Assembly (NCBI GenBank): GCA_033239125.1
Contig: BSWB01000005.1
Span: forward strand, 116,312,494 to 116,376,493
DNA: 64,000 nucleotides
Source of the DNA: Fagopyrum homotropicum
Taxonomy: Eukaryota > Streptophyta > Magnoliopsida > Caryophyllales > Polygonaceae
Direction: 5' to 3'
Part shown: positions 42,928 to 55,672 of the stretch, one piece after another
Numbering within the stretch: position 1 is the stretch's first letter
How the letters are laid out: each line of letters opens with the position of its first letter
Translations under genes and position numbers: made by a program
The notes under the pieces: generated by a model
The model's database searches: none
The model's input: the letters and a program-made list of their open reading frames with translations, nothing else
Told to the model about the DNA's origin: nothing

Positions 42928-44537
42928 CTATCCTCTTCGTGCGGAAGAAGGACAAAACGTTGAGATTGTGCATCGACTGCAGAGAGATGAACAAGGTGAC
43001 CATCAAGAACAAGTATCCTTTGCCCCACATCGATGATTTGTTAGATCAGCTTCAAGGAGGGACTGTGTTCTCCAGATCGACTTGCGCTCGAGTTATCACC
43101 AGCTGAGAGTGAGAGAGCAGGATGTGCATAAGAAGGCATTTCGGACTCGCTATGACCACTACAAGTTTGTAGTGATGTTATTCGGGCTCACGAATGCGCC
43201 CGCCGTCTTTATGGAGTTGATGAATGGCATATTCATCGACTTCCTAGATCAGTTTGTGGTGGTCTTCATAGACGACATCCTGGTGTACTCTCGTAGTAGA
43301 GAGGAACATGTAGGACAACTGAGGACAGTGATGCGAGTATTGTGAGATAGAGAATTGTATGCTAAGTTCTATAAGTGCGAGTTCTAGATCCCAGAGGTAG
43401 CAGTTTTGGGGTCACGTTGTCTCCACCGATGGGATCAAGGTTGATCCGGCGAAGATCGAGTCTGTAGAAGCATGGACGACACCGACGAACGTCAAGAAAG
43501 TACGCAGCTTTCTTGGCTTAGCCGGTTATTACTGACGGTTTGTGGAGGGATTCTCTGTAATTGCCCGTCCACTTACCAGCCTGTTGAGGAAGACTACCCG
43601 GTTTGTATGGTCTGAGCCGTGTACTCAAAGTTTTGAGGAGTTGAAGAGGCGTCAAACTTCCACTCCCATCTTAGTGCAGTCGGAGGGCACAGAGGACTTT
43701 GTGGTCTATAGTAATGCATCTAAGCTAGGCTTGGGTGTATTCTGATGCAACGTGGTAGAGTGATTGCTTATGCGTCTAGACAGCTGAAGATGTACGAGGA
43801 GAACTAACACGATTTGGATTTGGCAATAATTCATGCATTGAAGATTTGGAGACATTACTTGTATGGCTACATGCCAGATCTTCACAAACCATAAGAGTCT
43901 AAAGTATATCTTTACGTAGTGGGAATTCAATAACCGCCAACGTAGATGGCTTGAGCTAATCAAGGACTTTGACCTTGAGATTTTGTACCATCCATAAAAG
44001 GCGAATGTTGTCGCCGACGCCCTGAGTAGGAAGACGTCTCGAGAGAAGGTGATTGCGAGACTGATAGTTCAACCTCAGCTTCAGAGGGATCCAGCATGGC
44101 TAGAGATGGACATCCAGTTTCCCGATGAAGATGCCCAGCTGAGTACCTTAGAGGTTCTACCTGACCTGTTGGCTGAGATCCAACAGAAGCAAGGGACCTG
44201 CCCGACATTGATGAGGATTCGAGATAGGTTGTCTCGTGGTGATGCACTACATTTCTCCATAGGAGCAGATGGAGTGATGAGACGCCACGACCGCGTCTGT
44301 GTACCCGCTGATACAGAGCTGAGACAAAGGATTTTGCAGGAGGCTCACTCTACACCTTACTCTATACACCCAGGTTCGAGTAAGATGTATCAAGATGTGA
44401 GATGTTCATACAAGTGGGGAGGGCTGAAGCCCGATGTGGCCAGATTTGTTGCTCAGTGCACGACCTGTCAACAGGTCAAAATAGAGCATTGCAGACCAGG
44501 AGGAGAGTTCCATCCACTGTCGGTACCATAGTGGAAG
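42923..44537 (+). pseudogene. Element D: RT, RNase H and start of integrase
   Basis: Resumes D after B. Starts A-P-I-L-F-V-R-K-K-D, continues L-P-H-I-D-D-L-L-D-Q-L, then F-I-D-D-I-L-V-Y-S near 43,266-43,292 (RT catalytic motif). S-F-L-G-L-A-G-Y-Y lies near 43,508, the RNase H remnants F-V-V-Y-S-N-A-S near 43,700 and V-V-A-D-A-L-S-R-K near 44,010. The integrase zinc-binding segment H-P-G-S-S-K-M-Y to C-T-T-C-Q-Q-V-K is at 44,370-44,480. Several stops and frame changes occur. It is cut at 44,537 by element C. The motifs are typical of Tekay/Del elements. Confidence 0.85.
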
Positions 44538-46285
44538 TGTTCACTCCAAACGGTGTGTGCAAGCTTTAAATTTATAACCCTAGACGTAAGCTTAAAACAA
44601 GGATGCGAACCCGCAGTGTACGGGTCAATCGTAGTAAAAAGCAAGGAATTCTAGGGGTCGATCACAGGGACTTAGTGAAACAAAGTCCAATTACGGTATG
44701 CTTAAGCAATCACTAACCACAAGTAATTAAAACAATCAAAGATGATAAAAGTCAATAAAGGAAATATGCAATTCTAGGGATTAAAGCATCTAGTTGTGGT
44801 TCCAACTCAAGATCTAAAGATAAGCGGACAAAGCTGAGGTTTTTGCATAGGGAAGGTGTTTCTAAAGTGGAGTAGATCACCGGGTAAGTCTCACTACTCA
44901 CTAATCCAAAACCGTAACTCCTATTACCGGGTAAGTCTCAAGGAATTAAGATAAAGAACTATAACCTCAAACTAACACACCATCTAAGGGAATAGAATCA
45001 ACCTTTACCGGGTAAGTCTCAGGCTAACTCACAAAGATGAGATGAAAGCACACTCAAACCCCAATAAAGGATTAACCTTTATTACCTACACTTATGATCA
45101 TTGGTAAACAAACTAAGGAATTACCGGGTAAGTCTCATCCTAAGCTTGCATTGAACCAGGAAAGGTCTAATAAGAATAGGATTTGGCAAACTCTAACACT
45201 TAACTCTCAGTTTCGGATCAGATAAGTCACCTCGTCAACAGAATTCCACCCCGGCCGAGATGTTCATCGACTGAGCGAGATGCTTAGGGTTAAGGTTAAA
45301 GACTCGAGCTTTCAGGGTCCTACTGGAATCTAAGATTATTCTATCATTGTTTTTCCCACAACCTTCAGCCAATCACCCTAGAATCACACAAGGAAATTAG
45401 CCACTCATCATCATGAAAGCAATAATCAAATATATGGGAAGAAGGTGAATATTTGAACAAGAAGAATTTAATGAAAAGACTTCAATAACTGAATCAAATA
45501 TCACAACAAAAGCGTTCCTTGGATAGAAATCCAACAAGGCAAGACAACAAGGAAGGGAATCTAAGACAATCTTACAAAACCCTTCAAAAGCTATAAAAGC
45601 TATAATCTTCCTTCTTCAACCTTCAAAAAGGTTCTTCAAATCTCCCAACTGGAGTATGGCTGCAGCGGTGTATAAACCCTGATCGGTGGTATAACATGAT
45701 GTTGGATTTGTGAAAATCCAACCCTTTTTATAGGAAAATTACTCTCTAAAGATAAGATATCTTAGAAAGATCTCTTCCCATAAAAATAGGTAAAATATAT
45801 GATCTAGCATATCTTCTTCCTTCCAAAAGCCAAGCCCAAAAATATAAGATCTCTTTCCAAAGATAAAAGATCTCAGCCAAGAATAAAATATTCTCGCCGC
45901 GTCCCAGGTGTTCGCCTCGGTCGAGTCGACTTCTCTGGATCACCTCGGTCGAGGTGAATCTGTGGTCAACCGAGGTGAGTCACAACTGAATGTGAAATCT
46001 CTCAAATCTGGTCCAAAGTGAATCCTAAATCCATGGCTATGCTTCCTGGATGGTTCCTTATGTTTCTGAATGTAGCTCCAATGACTCCATAGCTCCTTTT
46101 GCTCCTTTTTGATGCAAAACGTGCCATTTTACCTACGATTACAACAAAACTAGGTGTAGACCTCGATTCCCGCAAAGGTAGATGAAATGGTAATATAATC
46201 ACATATTATACATACAAACATGCAGATTATTGAAGATAAAACGTCCAAACAAACCTCAAAATATAGACTATAATTCATGCTATCA
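44538..46285 (-). repeat. Element C: 3' LTR
   Basis: Reverse complement of an A-family LTR: plus strand starts TGTTCACTCCAAACGG and ends ATGCTATCA. TATA box (minus TATAAAAAGG) at 45,723-45,732. Composite palindromes at 45,228-45,282 and 45,913-45,978; the latter has a perfect-arm centre CACCTCGGTCGAGGTG (45,941-45,956). Confidence 0.93.
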
Positions 46286-47746
46286 AAATACCCCATACTT
46301 AGCCCTTGCTTGTCCCCAAGCAAGTTCCGCATATAAAAGACAATATAGAATGGATTATAAGTCAAGAAAATCAATGAGAAGTCTTTCAAAAACATTTTTA
46401 TGGTGTGCTACAATCATAGATCACTCTAAGAGAGTACTTCATGGAATTAAAAATCAAAATATGATCAAAACATTTTATAAATATAAGAAAGTTGTTCATC
46501 TTTGCATAAAATCATAGAATGCATAATAAGTCATAATTATCAAAATTAATCATGCATAATCCAGTTTAAACCACTAAGTCAATCAACAAGCTCGAGGTCT
46601 CAAGGGCTTCCCAAAAGAAAGGTCAAGAAACGTGTAGGGTAGGCATGTATGTAAGGTAATGTGGTGCTAGAATCCGGGAAAAGGATGAACTTCACTTTCA
46701 CTTTGACTTGCAACATCTTCCACCAATAAGCTTCGCTTATTTCACACTTTTTCTTTTTACTTTACTTTTTGGGATGCATGGACAGAGGTGCACAATAACC
46801 GAAGCCTAGGAAATCAACAATCATCAATTTCTTGAGATGCATCAAACCCTTGATGCACATACCATGACCCGTTAGGAATATCGCTCAATCCGACTTTGGC
46901 AAGACACAAACACCCGGCTATGTGAATGGTGCCGAGTTACTCATCTTCATGATTGACTTCCCCAAACCTATTATTACTTTCTAATACTTTCACTTCCAGC
47001 CCACTTCTCAACTTTAACTTCACTTGCTTTCACCACTTCGCTTGCTTCCAAATTCCCGGATAGGTAAAGGGAGGCAAAATGTATATGAGGGGTTAAGCAT
47101 GATCAAGAAGAAGAAGAGAGAAGAATGAATTGCCTTGGTCTTTCCAGGAAGAAAGTGAGAGAACTCATAATGTGGTGTCAACCTTCAAATTCAACATAAT
47201 TTGGATAAAACAAAGTATTAAACATGCCAATAACTTCAAACAAAGCATTTAGCAACTTAAACATATTATAAAACCTTTCAAACACATAAAGAATTTCAAA
47301 ACCAGTCAGTAGACAAGATCTTCACTGAGATCATATCCAGATAAGAAGCACAAAAATCGTTTTCGAAAACTCTCAGTTAACCCACCTCGGTCGAGGTGTT
47401 CTTAGGTCAACCGAGGTGAAACGCCTCATTCGGCCAGAACTGCCCCGGTCGAGGTCCAAAATTTTTTTTTTAAAACCAGTTTTCTTTCAGTTTCGACGTT
47501 TTTCTCAATCAAATAACCTGTAAGTATGCATGTAATCTCAGATAAACACATAGATGCAAAAGTGAAGCATGAATATAAATATCCGGTCAAATAGAGTCAT
47601 ACATCAAATAACTGTCAAGTAATACACAAATACCCCATACTTGGGACACACTGTCCCAGTGGGTCAAAATAAGTCTAGGAGAATAAAAATACTCACCGGA
47701 TAATAAGCTGAACTGCATAAAAATAAGAAAGAAAATCCTGCAACTC
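46286..47746 (-). other. Element C 3' non-coding region
   Basis: Contains the polypurine tract (46,286-46,300), the conserved block (46,771-46,970), a composite palindrome cluster (47,383-47,455, centre CACCTCGGTCGAGGTG at 47,383-47,398) and an internal polypurine copy (47,628-47,642). No ORF is supported. Confidence 0.75.
46771..46970 (-). promoter_or_regulatory. Conserved 3' non-coding block (element C)
   Basis: Reverse-strand counterpart of the blocks in A, B and E. Confidence 0.7.
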
Positions 47747-49121
47747 TCAATAGTCACGATCCGGTGGTGGTGGTGGTGGCACATATGGATACTAGGACGG
47801 GTCGAACGGATAGCCCATGATGTGCTCAAACTGAATCTGTGCCATCATGTGCTGGTAATGCTGCCGCTCCTGCATCTCGCGGATATCCAGTGACAAAGCA
47901 GCATATGAATCAATAACCTAATCCGTCAGATCATCGATCCGTCTGTGAGCCTTTGGGTCTTTGTGTCGGCGCGTCCTACGCCTAGCAGGTCTCACTGGAG
48001 AAGTAGCAGGTGCAGGCTCAGTATCCTCATCATCCAGATCTATAATTGGTGCGCTCGTCCCTGCAGTATCTGTCCTTGTATCCATCGGGACTCCACCCTC
48101 TCTGTCATCAGCTGTCTCCTCATCATCTGCCTCCTCCTCAGCTGGGGGCAGCCGCTGCCTCTCTGTAATCCTCCATCAGTGGAGCCCAAGCGGTCTGCCA
48201 ATAATGAGGGTCATAAACAGTAAACTGGGCAGACCACCTGATCCCCTGTGGTGCAGTCAGCTCCCACGACATAGCCACGTACGGTGTAGTCAGACCTCGG
48301 GGAACTAGAATCCACCGAGTGATCATCTCCTGTAGCCCAAGCGGCTTGGCAGCCACCACCATCGTGCAAGCGCTGAGATCCATGTCCTGGTAGCTGGCGA
48401 TGTGGGTGACAAGCCCTCCGCAGCAGATGTCTCCCTTCGCCTTGGCCTTGATCTTGTGCAGATCCTCTGCCAACATCAAGCCAAAGTCCGGGATACCTCC
48501 AGTCACCATGCAGTATAAACTGAATAGCTCCCTCTGTCGGATCTTCTGGGGTGTCTCAGTACGCGCCAGAAGTGTCTCACTGAAGATCCGGTGGGCTAAC
48601 CTAAAGGCTAAGTGGAAGATGACCTTCTCCCTGGAATCTCCAGGGCGCCATCTGTCTACGTGCTCAACAATATGGGCAATCTACCCCCAAAACTCCCTAG
48701 CTACAGATCGGGATGGGAAGTCAACAGCTGTGGGCTCAGGAAAACCAAAAATCTCTCTCCAGTACTCTAGCGGCACTAAGAAGTTCCGGTTCATCAACCG
48801 GTACTTCACAGATCGCTCTGTGGGGAGGTAGGTGAAGGAGCTAATGAACTCTAAGGTGGGCTCCAAATAGGCTGGGGCTCGGATCTCAGTAAACTGATCC
48901 AGCCCTACTGTAGATATCATCCTCCTAAGGTCTCCGTCTACCTGGAGACAATCAAAAGCAGACACGTCCAAGAAGCGAGGTGCAATCACTGGACGGCCAG
49001 AAATACGCTCATAATCGACCTGGTGTCGCTCGTGGATCACCGGTCGATAGGGTCGGGAAGAAGAGGAAGAAGGGGAAGGTGAGGATCTATCCCTAAGGGC
49101 AAGGCGTCTGTCGGAACTCAT
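47747..49121 (-). pseudogene. Element C: ATHILA-family ORF, nearly open
   Basis: The ATG at 49,121 starts M-S-S-D-R-R followed by a Ser/Pro patch, then the family core (P-A-Y-L-E-P-T-L-E-F, R-E-I-F-G-F-P-E-P, L-A-R-T-E-T-P-Q-K-I). A TAG at about 48,681 replaces a Gln codon present in A, and a frame change near 48,140 leads into the acidic and basic tail that ends at 47,747. Apart from these lesions it is much better preserved than the copy in A. It is clearly diverged from the B/E version. Confidence 0.85.
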
Positions 49122-49827
49122 TTTCAATTCTGTCACTGTCAGGTCACCTCGGTCAACTGACAACTCTCAAGAATCACCTCGGCCGAGGCACAGCTCGTCT
49201 GGACCGAGGCAGAAAACTGGATTCTAATTTCTTCTGAAAATTCAGTTCTTTTCCCCCAAAATCACTTCAACTGCTTCCTATGGGGTACTTAATCCTTTCC
49301 TCAGCAAATGCAAGGGCAACCAAAGCCCAAATTGAAGCGAAATCAACGAGTTAGGGTTTCGGTTTTGTTTTACCTCATTCGGCCGAATCGGTTCGATTTT
49401 CTTGCAGATCGACGATGCATTGGGATCCTCTATGCCTTAATCGCAGTTTGGAAGCGAAAATCTTCGAAAATGAGCGAGATTCGAAGGAGCGAGGTGCAAA
49501 CTGTCGCCGCGGTCGAGGAGGGTTGGGTGAAGTGAGGAGAGAGAAATTTCACCCCTTTTATACCCTTTTTGGAACTGCTGTCACCTCGGTCGAGATGGTC
49601 TCAACTGGACCGAGGTGGTTCTTCAGAAACCCTAGTCGCCTCGGTTGCTCAAGAATCATCTCGGTCGAGGTGCTCTGATGGCAACCGAGATGCCTCAGTC
49701 AAACTTCGTCTTCTCAAATTCTCGATCTTCTGTCCTTCCAGTTATGCTCCTTCCTTAGATGTCTCCTGTTATCTATCTAGAATGCCAAAAACAAAACAAA
49801 GCAAAGCAAAAGCAAAAACTATCTAAG
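49122..49827 (-). other. Element C pol-ATHILA spacer with palindrome clusters
   Basis: Pre-ATHILA composite at 49,145-49,210 (centre CACCTCGGCCGAGGC, 49,175-49,189), ending about 23 bases from the ATG. Post-pol composite at 49,582-49,692. Both match the positions of such sites in A, B and E. Confidence 0.75.
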
Positions 49828-50158
49828 CTAGACTAGAAAAAGGGAAAAGAAAGCAATACCTTGGGTTGCCTCCCAAGAAGCGCTTGGTTTAAGGTCGCTA
49901 GCTGGACCATAATGCGTCTCAAACGAGGTAATTGGTGCAACCTCCTCAACCAGAGTTTCCGGTTTGTACTTCTTGAGTCTATGACCGTTGACCTTGAAGT
50001 TTCCGCTTGTTTCGCCCCATATCTCAACTGCACCATGAGGAAAAACATGTTTCACAACAAAAGGTCCGGTCCATCTAGATTTTAACTTACCTGGAAAGAG
50101 GCGGAGGCGGGGGTTGAAGAGTAGAACTAAGTCTCCTTCGTTAAGCTCCTTTGGGACG
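49828..50158 (-). pseudogene. Element C: pol C-terminal piece
   Basis: Encodes the tail after the integrase core (L-F-P-G-K-L-K-S-R-W-T-G-P-F, then H-G-A-V-E-I-W-G) and runs open to 49,828, through the conserved post-pol hairpin (49,860-49,877), which is translated here. Separated from the rest of pol by element E; it rejoins at 63,420. Confidence 0.85.
49860..49877 (-). promoter_or_regulatory. Conserved post-pol hairpin (element C)
   Basis: Same 18-base stem-loop and following GTATT on the minus strand. In C it lies inside the pol frame rather than after the stop. Confidence 0.7.
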
Positions 50159-50163
50159 ATACG
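50159..50163. repeat. Target-site duplication of element E (left)
   Basis: ATACG, repeated at 63,415-63,419. Confidence 0.92.
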
Positions 50164-51934
50164 TGTTTGCCCCTAAAGGTGTGTGCAAATAAGCTTTAAA
50201 TTTATAAAACTAGAATCAAGCAGCGAACCCGCAGTGTACGGATCGACGTAGCTAAGCAAGAATTCCAGAGTATCGAACACAGGGATTTGGGTGGGAACGA
50301 ACTCGATTGCAGGTTATCAAGGAAGTAAATATGAGAGTTTTGCAAATATTGGGAAAACAACAATCCTAAAGATCCAGGTATCCAGCTGTGGCAATCGATT
50401 CAAGATGTACTTAATGATGTAAAGACAGAGTCGAGATATGCAAAGGTATACTAATGTAAGGTAATCGTACGGTGAAGTTCCAAAAACCTTATATAACTCA
50501 CCTACAAGGCACTCTCTATACAGGTTGTTGAGGCTCAATATAGAAAGATTCTAAAGATGAGAATTAGTGTCAAATACCCAAACTTGTAACCCAAGGATCA
50601 AGACTATCTTAACCGATTGAGGTTGTGACACTCACAATCGAGGTAGAGGTTGTTGAGGCTTCACTACCACCTAGAAAAGACAAGTATAAACTAAGTTAAA
50701 GCAAATCTTTAACTTTGGATTAAAGTAAAAGCAAGTTCGTGGATTCAAAGGAAATCACGGTTGGTTCTTGAGGTTCCACGGCCGTGGACTCAAGAACAGG
50801 CCGTAATTTAAGGTTGTCGGCGATTCTCTCTAACTCTCAGGGTCTAATCTGTTTGCGATCGATCTATCATCATCTAAGCCACAACTATCAACCCTTCACC
50901 TTAGAATTGTTAAGGGTTTTTAGCCAATAATAGTCATGTTGATATCAATTCAAGAATTAGAAGATAGAAAGATGAAAACTTTCAAGAACTTTCAATAATC
51001 TCCAAAATAATCTCAAAGTCACAAAGAGAACAAGTATTGTCAATGGATTCAAAGTAAGGCAAACAATCACAACCTTAGGAAAGAAGGGAAAACGGGATGT
51101 CAATCCGTTTTCCAAATCAAACCTAAACAAGAAGAGAGATCTTCTTGCAAAATCTTCCGAAAACTTCGATCTTCCGCCAATTCGGATATCTCAACAGCAA
51201 TCTCCACCAAAAGTGCGAGATTAGGGCAATTCCCAACTACAAACTTCAATCTCCAACGAGATGTCAATGCTTAAGCGATCCTAAGCGGTCCTAAGCAAGG
51301 ATAAGCGACGATGAACGGGGGTAAGCGGGGATAAGCGGGGATGTAAGCGATGATGACGAAATCTTGCTTCGTCCGTCTTTTTATAATGTAGGGCAAAGTG
51401 TCGGCCCAGCCCAATCTTCAAAAGATCGTGGCTTCGAAGTGTGGCGAAAAGATTCGCCAAGATCACGGTCGTGGAAGTGTTCCACGACCGTAATTTAGGG
51501 CGTGGAAACAAATACGGTTTGCACCATATGTTCCACGGCCGTAATATCCTCTGGAATGAACATCAATTTCTGACTCTGAATCCACGGCCGTAATTCTGAA
51601 CGTGGTTTGGATTCCGGCCGTATTTTAGGGCGTAATTTAGGGCAAGAACGTGATTCTTCCCTAACCTCGTGCATTCCTCAAGCTAAAGCTCCAAGTTGCT
51701 TCCAAAGAGTGTCCTCAATCTATGGACATATCAACTCAACTCTCCTTTGCTCGATTCCGTTCGGAAATGGCTCCAAATCACCTAAAAAATCAACATAGAA
51801 CTAGTGTAGACATCCATATCGACAATATAGGTAATACTAGCTCTCATATGCATAAAGTTCAATCAAAGACTATCGATATGAATCAAATACGTTTAGAAAA
51901 CGTGCCTAAAATATCACAATATTTCATGCTAACA
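50164..51934 (-). repeat. Element E: 3' LTR
   Basis: Plus strand starts TGTTTGCCCC and ends CATGCTAACA. TATA box (minus TATAAAAA) at 51,378-51,385. Nested inverted repeat at 50,752-50,809 (centre CCACGGCCGTGG, 50,776-50,787) and palindrome cluster at 51,461-51,642. Confidence 0.95.
51461..51642 (-). repeat. Element E LTR palindrome cluster
   Basis: Contains CACGGTCGTGG, CCACGACCGTAATTT, CCACGGCCGTAAT (twice) and CCGGCCGTATTTT with CGTGG half-sites, placed upstream of the TATA box as in B. Confidence 0.8.
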
Positions 51935-53282
51935 AATAACCCCATACTTAACACTTGCTTGTCCCTAAGCAAGGTCTTTCAAAAAAAAACTTTAAACAAG
52001 AGTTAGGATGAAATATGAGTACCTTATTTTGGGTGAATGTGACTTCTAAAGAATAGATCATTCTCAAACCTTGCTTCAATCGTTCATCAAACTTTTCACA
52101 CACTCAATCAAAGAGTAAAAAGCAAAGAAAATTCATGAACCAACTTAACTTCTAAACAAGCATTATAACCTTCAAACATTATCAAAATCAATCACAAGAA
52201 ACTTTAATTTAGATCACCAAGTCATATAACATTCTTTTGATCTTAAGGACTTTCAAAGAAAAGGTCTAGAATATGGAAGGGAAGGGAAAACTTTAAGGGA
52301 AAGTGGTGCATAAATCCGGGAAGGTGGACAACTACCTTCTTCTTCTTACGTGATTCCCGCAACACTTCAACTTAGAGCTTCGCTCTCTTCTTTTCATTTT
52401 TCGACTTTACTTTTGGAGTTATGGATAGAGGTGCACAAAAACCGAAGCCTAGGAAATCGGCGTTTCTCAATTTTTCAAGAGATGCCTCAAACCCTTAGCG
52501 CACATACCATAATCCGCTAGGAATATCGCTCAATCCGACTTTGGCAAGACACAAACACCCGGCTATGTGAATGGTGCCGAGTTACTCATCGTCATGATTG
52601 ACTTCCCCAAACCTACAATTTCTTTCTATTCATTTGATCGCAAATAATTGCTCTCATGGCCCTCCCACATCAAACATGCCTTTTTCTCATTCACTTCTCC
52701 AAATTCCCGGATAGGTAAAGGAGGCTAATATTTCAATGAGGAGCTAGATGATCAAAGAAAGAAGAAAGAAAGTATCGAATTGCCTTAATCATTTCAACAA
52801 GAAGTATAGGAACTTATAATGTGATTTCAACTTCAATTTCTCAACATGATTTAGGTAACGTTTTCACATTATAAAGCTTGCAAAAGAGGTAAATTTCACT
52901 CATTCAAATTCTTTTCAATTCACTATTCTTTTGAGCATGCAATTGTTATCAAACTCAATTCACAAGTAGTGATTATCATGGAAATCATCTCAATTCATTA
53001 GGAGCACAAAATTTTTCAAAATTTTTCAATTTTTATGGGTTTTTAAAGTTCTTTTTCATGCAATGCAATAAGGAAACGTGTGACACATAATGAACATGCA
53101 ACGATAGTCTCAAATGAAGCAAACATAGAGAGTAGAGTTATTACAAACTTTTTAGTACATCCCACCCCATACTTAGGACGAACATTGTCCCTAATGTTCA
53201 AAAGAAAGAACAAAAGAAAGAAAAGAAAAAGAAACTCACAAGTGGTGGCGGGAATGTCTAAAACAAACGATCATGCATCGAA
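51935..53282 (-). other. Element E 3' non-coding region
   Basis: Polypurine tract (51,935-51,950), conserved block (52,417-52,616), AT-rich DNA, and an internal polypurine copy (53,164-53,175). No ORF is supported. Confidence 0.75.
52417..52616 (-). promoter_or_regulatory. Conserved 3' non-coding block (element E)
   Basis: Counterpart of the blocks in A, B and C. Confidence 0.7.
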
Positions 53283-54845
53283 TCACTGCGGCGCCGGCGG
53301 AGGTGGGAATGGAGAGAAACTCGGATCATAAAACCGCCCAAACTGCTGGCGGTAGACGTCCCTCATCATGTGGTCAAGGTCGTCTAAGCGTCCGTCTCTA
53401 GCATCCGCCCGGATCTCTAGCGCTCCTACTCTCTCTGAAAGTCCGGTAGCCCAATCCGGCATCTTCTCGTACCATCCTGGAGCCTGACTGTACCATGATG
53501 GGGCGTCGGAAGGTGCTGGTGGTGGTGGATGTGCTGCTGGCTGCGCCGTGGACCAAGGAGGGGGGGTGTCATACCAAGTGGGAGGTGTAGTCATCCACGT
53601 GGGCCTCTCACTCACGCTAGCGCGGCGAGATGACGAGCCTGAGGCTCTAGCTGGACGTGGAGAGCGTCTAGGTACATCTGGGGCCGCCTCCAGCTGGTCC
53701 GGAAACGTGCCAAACTCCTGCTCTGCTCCTCCACCACTCTCGTACTGATCTCCCATGTCCTCCTCCTCCACAACCGGTGGTGGGACGTAAGGGGGAGCTA
53801 CTAGCCTGTTCGCGTGCATCGCAGCGAACGTCTCCTTCCAATTGTGACGTCCCGCCACAATGGAATACTCCGGCAGCCACTCAATACCCCTGCCTGTCCT
53901 GCTCTCCCAAGGCATGCCCGCATAAGGCGGACCTCTATGTGTGGGGAAAATGAGTCCCCTAACCATAAATGCATGTAATCCTAAAGGTACGGCCGGTATG
54001 CGAGTGCAAGCAGAAAAATCTACACCAAAACTCCTAGTAATGTGGGTAACTATCCCACCATATCCGATGTTCCCCTTCGACTTGTTCTTGAGCTTACTCA
54101 TCGTAGCAGCCAAGAGAGTGGCACAATCTGCACGGCGTCCATAGAGCATGCAATAGAGCAAGAATAGCTCATCCGTCTTGATCTTTTGGGGCGTCTCCGT
54201 CCTAGGAAAGAAACACTCCGAAAGAACGCGGTGAGCTATCTTCAAGGCTAGATGGTACATCAATCTAGCCTTGGTATCGGCGGGTTGCCAACGGTCCTCG
54301 TCGGCGTATATCATCGCAACTTCCTCCCAAAAGTTCTTGGGGTAAACTCCACTCGGAAATCGACCGTTATAGGTCTCATGAAACCCAAAGATAGTCCCAA
54401 ACTCGACTATGCTCAAATGGTAGTCTTTTTCCATGAGACGGAAAGAGACGGTCCTATCGACGTGGCTGTGCTCGAAAGACGTCACAACCTCCCGGGTGAT
54501 CTCCTCATAGGCGTCTTCACGAATGTTCGTGAAGACAAGTAATCCGGCCCTATCCAAGAGCCATGTAAGATCATCTACTATGTTGAGAGGATGTAGATCC
54601 TCCAACAACAAATACCTAGGGCCAATCACTGCCCTCTTCTGTATCTTCTCAAATGCAGCAAGGTGGTTCTCGTGTATGGTCGGAATGCTAGGGTGAGGGG
54701 GTGAAGATGGAGGTGAAGGTGAAGATGGAGGTGAAGGAGATGAGGGTGGTGGTGCCCTAGAGGTGGAGGGGTTGCCTTTCCTTTTCTTATTTTGCTCTCC
54801 CTTTTTCTCTTTTATCCTTCCCGACACTCTCTTTACGAAATCCAT
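53283..54845 (-). CDS. Element E: ATHILA-family ORF, intact, 520 aa
   Basis: Highly similar to the 523-residue ORF of B over its whole length. It has a Lys/Arg-rich N terminus (residues 5-26), a Pro/Ser repeat region, the conserved ATHILA core (about 50-345), an acidic patch (E-E-E-D-M-G-D), Arg/Ser-rich S-P-R-P-A-R-A-S-G, then P-x-W-Y repeats and a short C-terminal helix. No signal peptide or membrane segment is visible. The ATG at 54,845 is supported by alignment with B. A composite palindrome (54,854-54,910) begins eight bases upstream. Confidence 0.9.
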   Translation of the reverse strand: MDFVKRVSGRIKEKKGEQNKKRKGNPSTSRAPPPSSPSPPSSPSPPSSPPHPSIPTIHENHLAAFEKIQKRAVIGPRYLLLEDLHPLNIVDDLTWLLDRAGLLVFTNIREDAYEEITREVVTSFEHSHVDRTVSFRLMEKDYHLSIVEFGTIFGFHETYNGRFPSGVYPKNFWEEVAMIYADEDRWQPADTKARLMYHLALKIAHRVLSECFFPRTETPQKIKTDELFLLYCMLYGRRADCATLLAATMSKLKNKSKGNIGYGGIVTHITRSFGVDFSACTRIPAVPLGLHAFMVRGLIFPTHRGPPYAGMPWESRTGRGIEWLPEYSIVAGRHNWKETFAAMHANRLVAPPYVPPPVVEEEDMGDQYESGGGAEQEFGTFPDQLEAAPDVPRRSPRPARASGSSSRRASVSERPTWMTTPPTWYDTPPPWSTAQPAAHPPPPAPSDAPSWYSQAPGWYEKMPDWATGLSERVGALEIRADARDGRLDDLDHMMRDVYRQQFGRFYDPSFSPFPPPPAPQ

Positions 54846-55672
54846 TTTTCACCAAAATTACGGTCTGTTCTTCAGGTTCCACGGCCGTGGTTTACCCAGA
54901 GACCGTGATTCGTCTCAGAATCTCGCGAATCTCAGCAAATTCACCAACAATCACCACAACAAGCAGTCCTAATCTAATTCCTTCCAGTCTTTGTCAGTTC
55001 TTCCTAAAAATCTATAGCAAAAACGAACCAAATCCGCGAAAATCAAGAAGAAAGAATAAACCTCTTTTTCGGATTGAAAAATCCGAAATGCGCGTTTGTT
55101 GATGGATTTCCGCTCAGTTTGTCGCTCGGATCTTGTTCGTGGTTGGATTTGCTGCAGTTTAGGATGAAGAATCGTTAAAAACGATTAGAAAACGAAGAAT
55201 TGGAGGAGGTCGTGGGGTTTCGGCGTTTAGGTCGTGGAAAGGGAGTTTTTTGGGGCAATTTTGTGAAGAATGTGGCTTATATAGTCGCAGGCAAAATTTT
55301 GAAAATCACGGTCTGTCGGGGTGTTCCACGGCCGTGGAAGTGTACGGAACCGTGGTTTTGGTGATTTTTCAAAGGCTTTTGAGAATTACGGCCACTGTAG
55401 CTATGACGACCGTAATTTAGACCGTGGAACCTTCTGTAAAGCTTCAAAGTCCAAATTTCGTCACTTTTCTTCGACATTATCTTCCTTTTCTCCTTTTCCA
55501 TCGATCCTACAACCAAAAACACGAACATACCGGAAGAAATCGAGGCAAAACAAAGCAAAAACGTCTATTCTAAACTAATCTATGAATTGAAAACAAAAAC
55601 GAAGATACAATACCTTGGGTTGCCTCCCAAGAAGCGCTTTGTTTAAGGTCCGTAGCTAGACCAATCTCGCAC
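54846..55672 (-). other. Element E pol-ATHILA spacer with palindrome clusters
   Basis: Pre-ATHILA composite at 54,854-54,910 (centre CCACGGCCGTGG, 54,879-54,890). Post-pol composite at 55,303-55,428 (centre 55,326-55,337). Conserved hairpin at 55,614-55,631. Confidence 0.8.
55614..55631 (-). promoter_or_regulatory. Conserved post-pol hairpin (element E)
   Basis: Same 18-base stem-loop followed by GTATT on the minus strand. Confidence 0.7.
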